Part shown: piece after piece, positions 34,333-42,764 of the stretch
Position numbering within the stretch: position 1 is the stretch's first letter
Layout of the letters: every line of letters starts with the position of its first letter
NCBI GenBank assembly: GCA_019243445.1
Contig: JAFAUH010000219.1
Location: 1-50,369, forward strand
DNA length: 50,369 bases
Direction of reading: 5' to 3'
From: Streptomycetaceae bacterium
GTDB taxonomy: Bacteria > Actinomycetota > Actinomycetes > Streptomycetales > Streptomycetaceae
Program-made: the position numbers and the translations under genes
The notes under the pieces: generated by a model
Seen by the model: the letters and a program-made list of their open reading frames with translations, nothing else
Databases searched by the model: none
Told to the model about the DNA's origin: nothing

Positions 34333-34842
34333 ATGGCCGAAGCGGTGCCATGGGCGCAGCTGGCAGCCCACGGGCCGACCGTCGAGCGGTACCGGACGAA
34401 GGTCTATTACCGCGGTCCGGGCGAATGCGCTTACTGGCTGGGCGCCGTCTCGGACTCGGGTCACGGGAAGCTCAGGGCCGGGAGCCGCTCGACGGACACC
34501 TCCCGCGTGGTCACAGCACACGTCCTCGGGTGGGTGATCGAGTACGGGCACCAGGCCCTGCGCAGCGGTGCCGTCGTCCGCCACCTCTGCGACGAGTCGA
34601 GCTGTCAGCAGCCGACCCACTGGGTATCCGGCGCCCGGGTCGACAACATCAAGGACTACTACGCCCGCAGCCACCGGGCCGGACACGCCCTCGGCGACGT
34701 ACGCGGCCCGGACGGACGCGCCGTCGCCATCCGCGATGCGATCCTCACCGCCCAGGCGACCGGCGCCGACGTCGAGGCCGCCATCGCCGCCGCGATAGCC
34801 GCGGGTAACCCGACCGGCGCTACCCAAGACACCCTCTTCTGA
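34333..34842 (+). CDS. HNH-endonuclease-like protein
   Basis: A 169-residue protein. TAHVLGWVIEYG, then VVRHLCDESSCQQPTHWVSGARVDNIKDY, is the H...H-x-C-x5-C...P-x-H...N pattern of phage-type HNH proteins. GAGGAGG lies ahead of the ATG at 34333; a GTG at 34300 is an alternative. It may be a plasmid-borne homing-type or accessory nuclease. The spacing of the first His is unusual, so activity is not certain. Confidence 0.7.
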   Translation: MAEAVPWAQLAAHGPTVERYRTKVYYRGPGECAYWLGAVSDSGHGKLRAGSRSTDTSRVVTAHVLGWVIEYGHQALRSGAVVRHLCDESSCQQPTHWVSGARVDNIKDYYARSHRAGHALGDVRGPDGRAVAIRDAILTAQATGADVEAAIAAAIAAGNPTGATQDTLF

Positions 34843-34883
34843 CCTCCCCCGGTAACAGTTGGCCCTGCCCGCACATGATCAAA

Positions 34884-34899
34884 CCCCATGCGCATGGGG
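34884..34899. promoter_or_regulatory. CCCCATG-N2-CATGGGG palindrome, perfect copy
   Basis: CCCCATGCGCATGGGG directly abuts the ribosome binding site (AAAGGAG) of the gene at 34912. A bound protein would block transcription or translation initiation. Other copies lie at 7905, 35772 and 35850. Confidence 0.6.
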
Positions 34900-34911
34900 A
34901 AAGGAGACCGA

Positions 34912-35793
34912 ATGACCGTCCCGAAGACCGACCCGGGCCGTGAGGGCACCCGGCTGATTGCCGCGCTGGAGAAGTGCTGGGCCGAGATCCGGAAGCACCA
35001 CCCGGACGTGCCGCCGGTCCTGTTCATCAGCGGAACCGGAGTCCCACGCAGGCAGACCGAGAAGCCGCGCACGTCCACCGACGCACCCCGCCGACGGCAC
35101 TTCACGACCCGGGGTCACCACTGGGCCGACCGGTGGGCCGTGGCCGAGCGCGAGCAGCGGCTCGCCGAGTTGTTCGTGGCCGGTGAAACGATCAAGGACG
35201 GGGGCGAGGAGATCCTCAAGACGGAACTGCACGAGGCCGCCCACTCGCTCGGTCATGTTCGAGGGATCCAGGACACCTCCAAGGGTGACCCCAGGTGGCA
35301 CCGCAAGGAGTTCGCACAGCTAGCCCGCGAGGTCGGACTGGAGCCGCCGAAGAAGTCGGAGAAGCCGTTGGGTTTCTCCAATTGCGAGTTGACCGACGCG
35401 ACCCGCAAGAAGTACGCCGCGATCATCCGCCAGCTCGACGGGGCCGCCCTCCCCGGCCTCGGCGGCGACGACCAGGACGCCGCCGCTGAGGAGCCGCCGG
35501 CCCCGCCGGAGAACCCCGGCTCGACCAACGGCAAGCGGGTCAAGGTCACGTGCGGCGAGTGCCAGCCGCCCCGGGCGTTCCCCGTCACGCCCAAGGTCCT
35601 GGCGGAGGGGCCGATCCTCTGCGGGTTGTGCGGGACGCCGTTCGCTGCCCCCGGCGAGGAGGAGCAGGAGGACGCCGCCGACGCCGGACCCGGCGCCGAA
35701 GCGGAACCTGAGCCGACCGCCGCCGCCCTCTCCGAACCCCGCTCGGCCGAGACTGAGACGACCGAGGTTTCCCCCATGGACATGGGGCACTGA
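34912..35793 (+). CDS. SprT-like zinc-metalloprotease-like plasmid protein
   Basis: A 293-residue protein. LKTELHEAAHSLGHVRGIQDTS is an HExxH zinc site with downstream residues (RWHRKEF) placed as in SprT-like proteins. A C-terminal CGECQ and CGLCG pair forms a zinc ribbon, and an acidic Ala/Glu/Pro tail follows. The ATG at 34912 is chosen for its AAAGGAG. The start at 34888 would lie inside the palindrome. Targets are unknown; plasmid metalloproteases of this sort may cleave DNA-protein complexes or act in anti-repression. Confidence 0.65.
   Translation: MTVPKTDPGREGTRLIAALEKCWAEIRKHHPDVPPVLFISGTGVPRRQTEKPRTSTDAPRRRHFTTRGHHWADRWAVAEREQRLAELFVAGETIKDGGEEILKTELHEAAHSLGHVRGIQDTSKGDPRWHRKEFAQLAREVGLEPPKKSEKPLGFSNCELTDATRKKYAAIIRQLDGAALPGLGGDDQDAAAEEPPAPPENPGSTNGKRVKVTCGECQPPRAFPVTPKVLAEGPILCGLCGTPFAAPGEEEQEDAADAGPGAEAEPEPTAAALSEPRSAETETTEVSPMDMGH
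35772..35787. promoter_or_regulatory. CCCCATG-N2-CATGGGG palindrome inside a gene end
   Basis: CCCCATGGACATGGGG lies over the last codons of the metalloprotease-like gene (encoding PMDMG). The next copy begins 78 bp downstream. Confidence 0.55.
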
Positions 35794-35849
35794 CCCCGCA
35801 CGGCCCGGCCGTGCGAGCGCGGCCCCTGGGCCGCCGTGGCGGGTGCGTT

Positions 35850-35865
35850 TCCCCATGTCCATGGG
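35850..35865. promoter_or_regulatory. CCCCATG-N2-CATGGGG palindrome in the relaxase leader
   Basis: CCCCATGTCCATGGGG lies in the 471-bp gap between the metalloprotease-like gene and the relaxase. It pairs with the copy at 35772 and could control the transfer genes. Confidence 0.6.
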
Positions 35866-35938
35866 GCACAGCCCGGCGCCGCCGCGCGAAGCGCGCGGCG
35901 TGATCGGCCGCCCGGGGCAATCACTCGTGGTAACAGTC

Positions 35939-35972
35939 GAGCCCCCGACCTGATCTTGATGGTCGGGGGCTC
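35939..35972 (+). terminator. Strong hairpin before the relaxase leader
   Basis: A perfect 12-bp stem (35939-35950 with 35961-35972) and a 10-nt loop. A smaller 8-bp hairpin lies at 35881-35899. It likely ends the upstream operon; no U-run. Confidence 0.6.
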
Positions 35973-36116
35973 CGCGCGTCTGTGGCGAGCGTAGCGGTCC
36001 CGTGCGGGGCGCGTCGAGCTGCTGTCTGCGAGAGGCGCTCACGCCGCCCTCTCGCGCTCTCCAGGCGCATCCCCACAGCACAGGTCGACCCCAAAGCCAC
36101 GTCGCCATCCGCCGGA

Positions 36117-36230
36117 CTTCAGCAGCCTCATCCATCCACCTCAGCTCACCGATCAACCCCTCTCCTCCTCCCTCCCTTCTCCCCTGCTACAACCCTTACT
36201 ACATAACACACCTAGGCATTCTTAATTTGT
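36117..36230. other. Pyrimidine-rich leader, candidate oriT
   Basis: The + strand here is almost free of G for long runs (for example CTCTCCTCCTCCCTCCCTTC near 36161) and then turns AT-rich. It lies directly upstream of the MobF relaxase gene, where oriT is usually found for this class. I cannot identify a nic site by eye. Confidence 0.4.
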
Positions 36231-36264
36231 CGGTGTCGCTGCCGCTCGTGATCGCGTATCCTCA

Positions 36265-39200
36265 GTGATCGTGCTACGCATCACGGCGATCTCCGGAGGC
36301 GAGGCAGGGCTCAACTACCTGCTCTCCGGTTCGGGCTGCGCCGGCGAGCACCAGGCGGAGCCCGAGCTGGGTCTTGAGGGGCCGGAGGGGTACTACGCCA
36401 AGGGCACGGAACGCGGCACTCCGCTTGCCGTGTGGGTCGGTGAGGGTGTCACCGAGTGGGGCGTGACTGCGGGAGCCAACGCTACCGAGCGTGACATTCG
36501 CGCGATCTTCGGGAAGCACGCGCACCCCGAGGAGTACCGGGCCGCGGTGTCCGCCGCGAAGGCGTACATCGACGAGAATGGCATCACCGGCACGGCCGCC
36601 CAGAAGATCATGGACGATGCCGAGGCGAGCGCCCGCCGGGGCCGGAAGGCGTACGCGTTCCGCACGATCGAGGAGCGGGTCGAGGACCGCCTGGCGAAGG
36701 AGCCGCAGGCCGACCCGGAGCGCGTCGCGGAGATCCGGAGGGAGGAGCGGGACAAGGGCCAGCGCAACCCTGCCATGTACTTCGATCACACCTACTCGGC
36801 GCAGAAGAGTGTCTCCACTTACCTCACTGCGCTGGAGGCAGCTGGCCGTCACGAGGATGCCGCCATGGTCCGCGCCGCCCACAACGAGGGCATCGCGGCC
36901 GCCATGAAGGTCTTCGAAGAGGAGGCCGGGTTCGGCCGGATCGGCTACCACGGGAAGGCGAAGGGTGACCGCCCGTCGACCGGCCGGTACGTCGACTCGA
37001 CCGGCTTCACGGCCGCGATCTTCACCCACGAGGTCTCGCGCGAGGGTGACCCGCAGCTGCACAGTCATGTGGCAGTTCTCAACAAAATCAAGGTGCACGA
37101 CCAGGACGGCACCGAGCACTTCGTGACCCTCGACTCGAAGGCGATGCACAAGGTCCGCGAGGCCGCGGCCGCCGTCTACGAGCGGACGATGGAGCAGGCG
37201 ATCGAGCGCGATCTGCCCGTGGTGTTCGAACAGCGCCCGGACGGCAAGGCCCGCGAGATCAAGGGGTTCGAGCCGGATCTGCTCGAAGCCCTGTCGGAGC
37301 GCACGTTCCAGGTCGACCGGCGTTACGAGGAGCTGCACGAGCAGTACGTCCAGGACCACGGCCGCGAGCCCTCTCCGCTGGTGCGGACGCGGCTCCGGGA
37401 GATCGCCACGCTGGACACGCGCGACCCGAAGCGGAACGAGCACCAGTCCGCCGAGGCGAGGATCGAGCGCGCTACCCGGATCGCTGGCGAGAAGGTCGAG
37501 GGCGGTCTGCTCGGCGCGCTGGAGCGGGCCGAGCAGGTCGGCATCGACACCCGGCTCGCCGAGGTCGATGTGCCGACGTTCGACCGCGAGGAGGTCATCA
37601 AGGAGTCGCTGGAGGCCCTGCAGACCAAGCGGTCGACGTGGGACCGCAGCGAGCTCATCCAGCAGCTGAACACTACGCTCGGTGACAGCCTGCCCCGCGA
37701 CGTGCCGCTCGCGCCGCTCGCCAACGATCTGGCGAACGAGGCCCTCAAGTCCGGCCGGTACGGCGTCGTGCAGACCGCTGGCCTGACCATCATCGAGGAC
37801 GCCCCGTCCCGCATCCGGCAGAGCGACGGCCGCAGCGTGTTCGCCCCGAGCGCCCTGGCCAGCGAGAAGTTCGCGCTGGAGGAACACCTCAGTGACGAGG
37901 GCCGGGTCGCGGCCCGCGCCCACCAGACCGGCGCCCCGTGCCTGTCCCCGCCCACCATCAGTCAGGTGGTCAAGGCGTCCGGCGTCACTGCCGACCAGGC
38001 CGACGTCGTTCGCGGAGTCCTCGGCGACAGCAAGCGGATCAGCGTGATCGAGGGCCCCGCCGGCGCCGGTAAGTCATACACAACCGGTGTCATCGCCAAA
38101 GCTTGGCAGGAGCACACCGGAGGTCGCGTCATTGGCCTTGGCCCCAGCGCCGTCGCCGCCGAGGTCCTCGGGGAAGAGGGCATCGAGATCCGGACCAACA
38201 CAACCCGGTTCCTCGACTACTACGCCCAGGGCCTTGGCAGTAGGGAGGACGTCGAGACGTTCCGCCTGCGCGCAGGCGACCTGGTGGTCCTCGACGAGGC
38301 CGGTATGGCGTCCACTGACCACATCACCCGAATCTCCGATATGTGCGAGGCGGTCGGAGCCAAGCTTGTGCCCATCGGCGACCAGCAGCAGCTGCAGTCC
38401 CCCGAGGCCGGCGGCCTGCTGCGCACGATGGTCGAAGACGGCCCGCACTACTCCCTGTCGAACGTGCGCCGGTTCCGCGAGCCGGACGGCACGGTCCGCG
38501 AGTGGGAGGCAAAGGCGAGCCTGGCCCTGCGCCGCGGTGACATCCGCGCGCTGGAGGAGTACGACCGGCACGGCCTGATCCAGGGCGGCACGCTGGAGGA
38601 GATGAAGGCGGCCACGATCCAGGCGTACGTCGCGGACACCCTGGCGGACCGCGAGTCCGTGGTCATGACCGCCACCAACGCCCGCGCCACCGAACTGAGC
38701 AGGGAAATCCGCTGCGAGCTCGTCCGGTACGGGCTCGTCGAGGAGAGCGGCCTGCCCTTGGTCGACGACAACCGGGCCGGTGTCGGCGACCTTATCCAGA
38801 CCCGCGAGAACGACGCCAAGCTCCGGGATTCCGAGGGCCGGATGGTCCTCAACCGCAGGGTCTACCGGGTGACGGGCATCGGCGAGGACGGCCAGCTCAC
38901 GGCCGCCCGGGTGGCCGGCCGCACCGACGACGGCACCGAGCGGCTCGCCGGGACCATCACCCTGCCCGCGAACTACGTCCAGGAGAACGTCGCGCTCGCG
39001 TACGCGGGCACCGTGAATGCGGTCCAGGGCCGCACGGTCGGCTACGGCGGATACCTGCTGGTCGAGGAAGGGATGAACCGTCAGCAGGTCTATCCCGGCC
39101 TGACCCGCGCCCAGCGGTACAACCGGGCGTTTGCCGCGTGCCAGGTCCCGGGCGACGAGCACCGGCTGCAGAAGCTCGACCAGGACGCGATGTCCCTGAT

Positions 39201-41421
39201 CCAGACCGCCGTCGAGCGCGACGGAGGCGAGCTGTCCGCCCTGCAGGAGCTGCGCGAGTCGCAGGACTGGGCCGAGTCGATCCCGGCCCTTGAGCCGCGC
39301 TGGCGCGACTACGTCACCGAGCACACCCGCAACCAGTACGAGCCGATGCTGCGGCAGATGCTGAGCGACGACCACTTCAAGAAGCTCAAGGAGGGCGACC
39401 CCAGCACGGTCTACCGCAAGCTGCGGGAGGCCGAGCTGGCCGGGCACGACGGCAAGCGTCTGCTGGCCGGCGCCATCGGTATGCGCCCGATGAGCTACCC
39501 CGTCCCCGAGAACGTGCCCGCGCTGGTCAACTGGCGCATCGACGTGATGCTGGAGAACCGCACGCCGGAGAACGCCCCGGCCGGGCACAGCTGGAGCGAC
39601 CGCACGCCGGAGATCCCCGGCATCGAGGGCCAGGTCGCCCGGGAAATGGCCGAGGCCATGGACGCCCGGCGCGACGTGCTGGGCGAACGCCTCATGGAGG
39701 AGCCCCCGGAGTGGGCGCTCCGCCACCTCGGCCCCGTGCCCGAGGACGTCCTCGACCGGGCCGAGTGGGCCCGCCGCGCGGGCACCGTCGAGGGATACCG
39801 CGAGCTCTACGGCATCGACGCCCCCAACACGGCGATCGGCCGCCTGCCGGCGAAGGGCGCGGTCGAGCAGCGCGCCGCATGGGAGGCCGCGCACGCCTCC
39901 CTCGGCCGCACCGAGGACCAGGAGACCCTCGCACGGACCAGCGACGCCGCCCTGCGCGAGATGGTCAACCGCTACGAGCGCGAGAAGTCGTGGGCCCCCA
40001 CCTACATGGGTGAGGAGCTGTCCGAAGCCCGCCAGATGGTCCTGCGCTACGAGGAGAAGGCGATCCTGGCTCAGGCGGACGCCGACCAGTGCACGGACGC
40101 CGCCGAGCGCGCGGAGCTGGAGGCACAGGCCCGCGGCTACGAGGACCTGGTGGCCAACCTGTCCGAGCGCGTCGAGACGATGAAGCAGATCGACGCGGCC
40201 CGCTCCGCTTGGTACGAGGAGACCGCCCCGGCCCGCGAGGCCGCCGAGGCCGCCCGCGACGAGCTGGACCGCCGCGGCGCCGACGACCAGGTCCAGGTGC
40301 AGCAGGATGCCGACGAGGTTGACGAGGAGCTCGTCGCCGAGCGGGAGTACGACCTCGACCAGGCCGAGGAGATCGACTGGGCAGTGGAGGGCGAGACCCT
40401 CGACCAGGCCCCCGAGCAGGACGTCGAGGCGGAGCTCCCGCTCACGTACGAGGAGCAGGCGGAGCTCGACCAGGCGCTCGCCGCCTACGAACAGCAGCAC
40501 CGGGCCGCCAGCACCGGAGACCCGGAGATCGATTGGGCTGTGGAGGGCGAGACCCTCGACCAGGCCCCCGAGGCCGCGTACGACCAGAACGTCGTCGAAC
40601 AGCAGCTGGCCGAGCAGGACGAGCAGCAGCGGATGGAGGCCGAGCAGGCCGCCGAAGCCGCCGCGTACCACGAGGACCGGCGGGTCGAGGCCGAGCAGGC
40701 CCCGGAGATCGACTGGGCCGTGGAGGGCGAGACCTGGCAGGTCGAGGCAGAGACGCCGGAGCAGGACGTCGAGGCCGAGCTGCAGCCGGAGGAGGCCGCG
40801 CAGGCCACCGCCGAGGCGGACACATACGTCTACGAACCGAACCCGGAGCTGGACGCCGCGCTCGCCGCGTATGAGCAGCAGCTCCGCGAGCAGGCCGTGG
40901 CCGCCCGCGAGGCCGAGCCGGAGTACGACCCGGCCCAGCTCCCGGAGATCAACTGGGAGATCGAGGGCGAGACGTACGAGGAGCGGCCCGAACAGACCGC
41001 CGAGGAGCCTGCGGCCGAGGCCGAGCTGCAGCCGGAGGCCCCGGAGCAGGAACTGGCGCCGGCGGTCTCCGCACCCACGGCCGAGGACGAGCTGAGCGAG
41101 TACTACAGGCGGCAGTACATCGAGCAATCCCTGCAGGACAGCAGCACGCGCGAGGCGGAGCAGGAGGCGCCCGAGCAGGCAGCGGCCCAGCAGCTCCCGG
41201 CCCAGCTGGCGGATCTGCAGCAGGACCTCGACAAGGCCCGCGGTGCGCTCGCGGAGATCGCTGCCCGCCAGGCGGAGCGCGAGCAGGCCGCCCTGGCCGA
41301 CGAGGCCGTACGCGCCGAGCACGCCGAGGCCACCCGCAGCCGGGAGGCCGAGGCCCAGGTAACGCCGCAGATCGAGCAGGACCAAGGCCCGATCATCAGC
41401 TATGGCAACGGGCCGCAGTAA
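36265..41421 (+). CDS. MobF-family conjugative relaxase-helicase (TrwC/TraA type)
   Basis: A 1718-residue protein. The N-terminal relaxase domain has His255, His266 and His268 (HEVSREGDPQLHSH), the metal-binding triad of MobF relaxases. Tyr18 (GLNYLL) is in the place of the catalytic Tyr. A RecD/TraI-type helicase follows, with Walker A GPAGAGKS (Lys603) and Walker B LVVLDEAGM (Asp677, Glu678). After about residue 1300 it is acidic coiled coil with four repeats. It would nick at oriT and unwind the transferred strand. The GTG start has no clear ribosome binding site. Confidence 0.93.
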   Translation: MIVLRITAISGGEAGLNYLLSGSGCAGEHQAEPELGLEGPEGYYAKGTERGTPLAVWVGEGVTEWGVTAGANATERDIRAIFGKHAHPEEYRAAVSAAKAYIDENGITGTAAQKIMDDAEASARRGRKAYAFRTIEERVEDRLAKEPQADPERVAEIRREERDKGQRNPAMYFDHTYSAQKSVSTYLTALEAAGRHEDAAMVRAAHNEGIAAAMKVFEEEAGFGRIGYHGKAKGDRPSTGRYVDSTGFTAAIFTHEVSREGDPQLHSHVAVLNKIKVHDQDGTEHFVTLDSKAMHKVREAAAAVYERTMEQAIERDLPVVFEQRPDGKAREIKGFEPDLLEALSERTFQVDRRYEELHEQYVQDHGREPSPLVRTRLREIATLDTRDPKRNEHQSAEARIERATRIAGEKVEGGLLGALERAEQVGIDTRLAEVDVPTFDREEVIKESLEALQTKRSTWDRSELIQQLNTTLGDSLPRDVPLAPLANDLANEALKSGRYGVVQTAGLTIIEDAPSRIRQSDGRSVFAPSALASEKFALEEHLSDEGRVAARAHQTGAPCLSPPTISQVVKASGVTADQADVVRGVLGDSKRISVIEGPAGAGKSYTTGVIAKAWQEHTGGRVIGLGPSAVAAEVLGEEGIEIRTNTTRFLDYYAQGLGSREDVETFRLRAGDLVVLDEAGMASTDHITRISDMCEAVGAKLVPIGDQQQLQSPEAGGLLRTMVEDGPHYSLSNVRRFREPDGTVREWEAKASLALRRGDIRALEEYDRHGLIQGGTLEEMKAATIQAYVADTLADRESVVMTATNARATELSREIRCELVRYGLVEESGLPLVDDNRAGVGDLIQTRENDAKLRDSEGRMVLNRRVYRVTGIGEDGQLTAARVAGRTDDGTERLAGTITLPANYVQENVALAYAGTVNAVQGRTVGYGGYLLVEEGMNRQQVYPGLTRAQRYNRAFAACQVPGDEHRLQKLDQDAMSLIQTAVERDGGELSALQELRESQDWAESIPALEPRWRDYVTEHTRNQYEPMLRQMLSDDHFKKLKEGDPSTVYRKLREAELAGHDGKRLLAGAIGMRPMSYPVPENVPALVNWRIDVMLENRTPENAPAGHSWSDRTPEIPGIEGQVAREMAEAMDARRDVLGERLMEEPPEWALRHLGPVPEDVLDRAEWARRAGTVEGYRELYGIDAPNTAIGRLPAKGAVEQRAAWEAAHASLGRTEDQETLARTSDAALREMVNRYEREKSWAPTYMGEELSEARQMVLRYEEKAILAQADADQCTDAAERAELEAQARGYEDLVANLSERVETMKQIDAARSAWYEETAPAREAAEAARDELDRRGADDQVQVQQDADEVDEELVAEREYDLDQAEEIDWAVEGETLDQAPEQDVEAELPLTYEEQAELDQALAAYEQQHRAASTGDPEIDWAVEGETLDQAPEAAYDQNVVEQQLAEQDEQQRMEAEQAAEAAAYHEDRRVEAEQAPEIDWAVEGETWQVEAETPEQDVEAELQPEEAAQATAEADTYVYEPNPELDAALAAYEQQLREQAVAAREAEPEYDPAQLPEINWEIEGETYEERPEQTAEEPAAEAELQPEAPEQELAPAVSAPTAEDELSEYYRRQYIEQSLQDSSTREAEQEAPEQAAAQQLPAQLADLQQDLDKARGALAEIAARQAEREQAALADEAVRAEHAEATRSREAEAQVTPQIEQDQGPIISYGNGPQ
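40366..40980 (+). repeat. Degenerate repeat in the relaxase C-terminus
   Basis: The peptide EIDWAVEGET recurs three times (near 40370, 40529 and 40709) and as EINWEIEGET near 40949. Spacings are about 53, 60 and 80 residues, in an acidic Gln/Glu/Ala-rich tail. This suggests duplicated binding motifs, perhaps for the coupling protein. Confidence 0.75.
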
Positions 41422-41483
41422 GTGGTGTGCTGGCCCCATGCCGTCCGCCCCCGTACCCTCAACCGACCAGGAGGTGAGCCAAG

Positions 41484-41864
41484 TTGAGCACCGCACAGGA
41501 GTGGACGCCGCCGCAACTGAGGCCGGAGCACGAACTCGTCGCGATGATCGAGCACGTCACCACGAACGGCTACAGCAGCAACAAGCACGACGGCTACGAC
41601 AAGGGCCTGCTCGCCGCGCTGAACTGGGCAGTCGGCCGAACCGAGCAGCCGCCGGTCAGCAAGGCCCCGCTCGGCCGGTCCGTCAACGGCACCGACGCCA
41701 AGCGGGAGCAGTACCGGGCGTACGAGGCGATGAAGGGCGGCATCGCCGAGCCCGAGCTACGCGAGGTAGCCCAGGAGAAAGGCCGCGGCTACCTGACAGG
41801 GGCGGAGAACACCCTCGCGTGGGCCATTGGCGGGGACGCCCTCTGGGCGCCGTGGGAGACGTAG
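41484..41864 (+). CDS. Small protein of unknown function downstream of the relaxase
   Basis: A 126-residue protein from a TTG preceded by AGGAGGTG. It reads HELVAMIEHVTTNGYSSNKH, then a helical part (AKREQYRAYEAMKGGIAEPE). No family recognised. It follows the relaxase by 62 bp and is followed by a terminator, so it may be the last gene of the transfer unit. Confidence 0.65.
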   Translation: MSTAQEWTPPQLRPEHELVAMIEHVTTNGYSSNKHDGYDKGLLAALNWAVGRTEQPPVSKAPLGRSVNGTDAKREQYRAYEAMKGGIAEPELREVAQEKGRGYLTGAENTLAWAIGGDALWAPWET

Positions 41865-41887
41865 CCAGAAGACCGTAGAAGGCAGCA

Positions 41888-41920
41888 CGAAGCCCCCAGC
41901 GCGTTGCGTTGGGGGCTTCG
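41888..41920. terminator. Bidirectional terminator between convergent operons
   Basis: A perfect 11-bp stem (41888-41898 with 41910-41920) around an 11-nt loop lies between the rightward relaxase operon and the leftward coupling-protein operon. Confidence 0.75.
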
Positions 41921-41939
41921 TCGTCGGGGCCCGTTCGGG

Positions 41940-42764
41940 TCAGCTCGTGGCCGCTACAGGCCCGGGAGCGGGTGGATCGGCCCGGTAGTTCATATCCCAG
42001 GTGATCCACGTTGACAGCTGCTCGTCGTTGTCGATGCCTCGCGGGGCGTGCGGGTGGTTGACCGGGTCATCCGCCCAGAGGTCGCTCACGTGCCCCTTCT
42101 CGGTGGCGCACTTGGACAGCGCCGAGGTCAGGCGCCGCATGACGCCGGGTGCGTACCGGTCGTGCCAGTCCAGTGCGCGGGACGGGGTGCCGTACGAGGT
42201 CTTGTAGATCTTCTGATGTTCCTGGCAGAGCGCGGACAGCTCGATCACCGCCTCACGGTGCCGGTACCAGCAGGCAGGAATCCGGGGCCGGGCCCCGGGC
42301 TGCGGCTGGCCGCCGAAGCTGGCCTGTGAGAAGAACTCGGCCGGAGGGCCGACCCACCCGTACTGACCGGCCAGGACTTCCCGGACCCACTTGACGAGTG
42401 TGGCCCAGGCGTCGCCTGCCTCGGCCTTGTCCATCCCGTCCCAGGACCAGTCCCACACCGCGAGCTTCTCCTCGGCAGGGCCGGCCGCGAGGGCTTCGAG
42501 GTCCTTGCGGAGCTGGGTGACCGCCTTGGTCAGGGCGGTCAGGCCCTCCCGGAACGGGGCGAGGGCCTTCACTTCTTCCTGCAGGCCCGCGGTCCGCTCC
42601 TCCAGGTGGTCGATCGCTTCCTGTACTGGGGTCAGGTCGAGGCCGGCGAGCGTGGCCTGCACATTGTTGTCGCGCTCGCCGAGCTCCGCGACGTCCTTCT
42701 CGACTTTGGCCAGGTCCTTGGCCAGGGCGAAAAGCTGCGACGCGAGGCCGCCCTCCGTGGCCAT
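41940..42764 (-). CDS. Coiled-coil protein coupled to the VirD4-type gene
   Basis: A 274-residue protein starting MATEGGLASQLFALAKDLAK. Residues about 10-105 are heptad-like helices (VEKDVAELGERDNNVQATLA, LEERTAGLQEEVKAL), and the C-terminal half is a folded domain with several Trp and His. The same domain style occurs beside transfer genes of actinomycete plasmids, but I know no function. Its ATG overlaps the coupling-protein stop by 1 nt. Confidence 0.7.
   Translation of the reverse strand: MATEGGLASQLFALAKDLAKVEKDVAELGERDNNVQATLAGLDLTPVQEAIDHLEERTAGLQEEVKALAPFREGLTALTKAVTQLRKDLEALAAGPAEEKLAVWDWSWDGMDKAEAGDAWATLVKWVREVLAGQYGWVGPPAEFFSQASFGGQPQPGARPRIPACWYRHREAVIELSALCQEHQKIYKTSYGTPSRALDWHDRYAPGVMRRLTSALSKCATEKGHVSDLWADDPVNHPHAPRGIDNDEQLSTWITWDMNYRADPPAPGPVAATS

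Noticed and set aside
38074-41496. 1140-codon minus-strand frame over the relaxase
   Set aside because: It is antisense to a clearly recognised helicase and its Leu/Val/Gly/Arg-rich composition is that of a reversed GC-rich gene.
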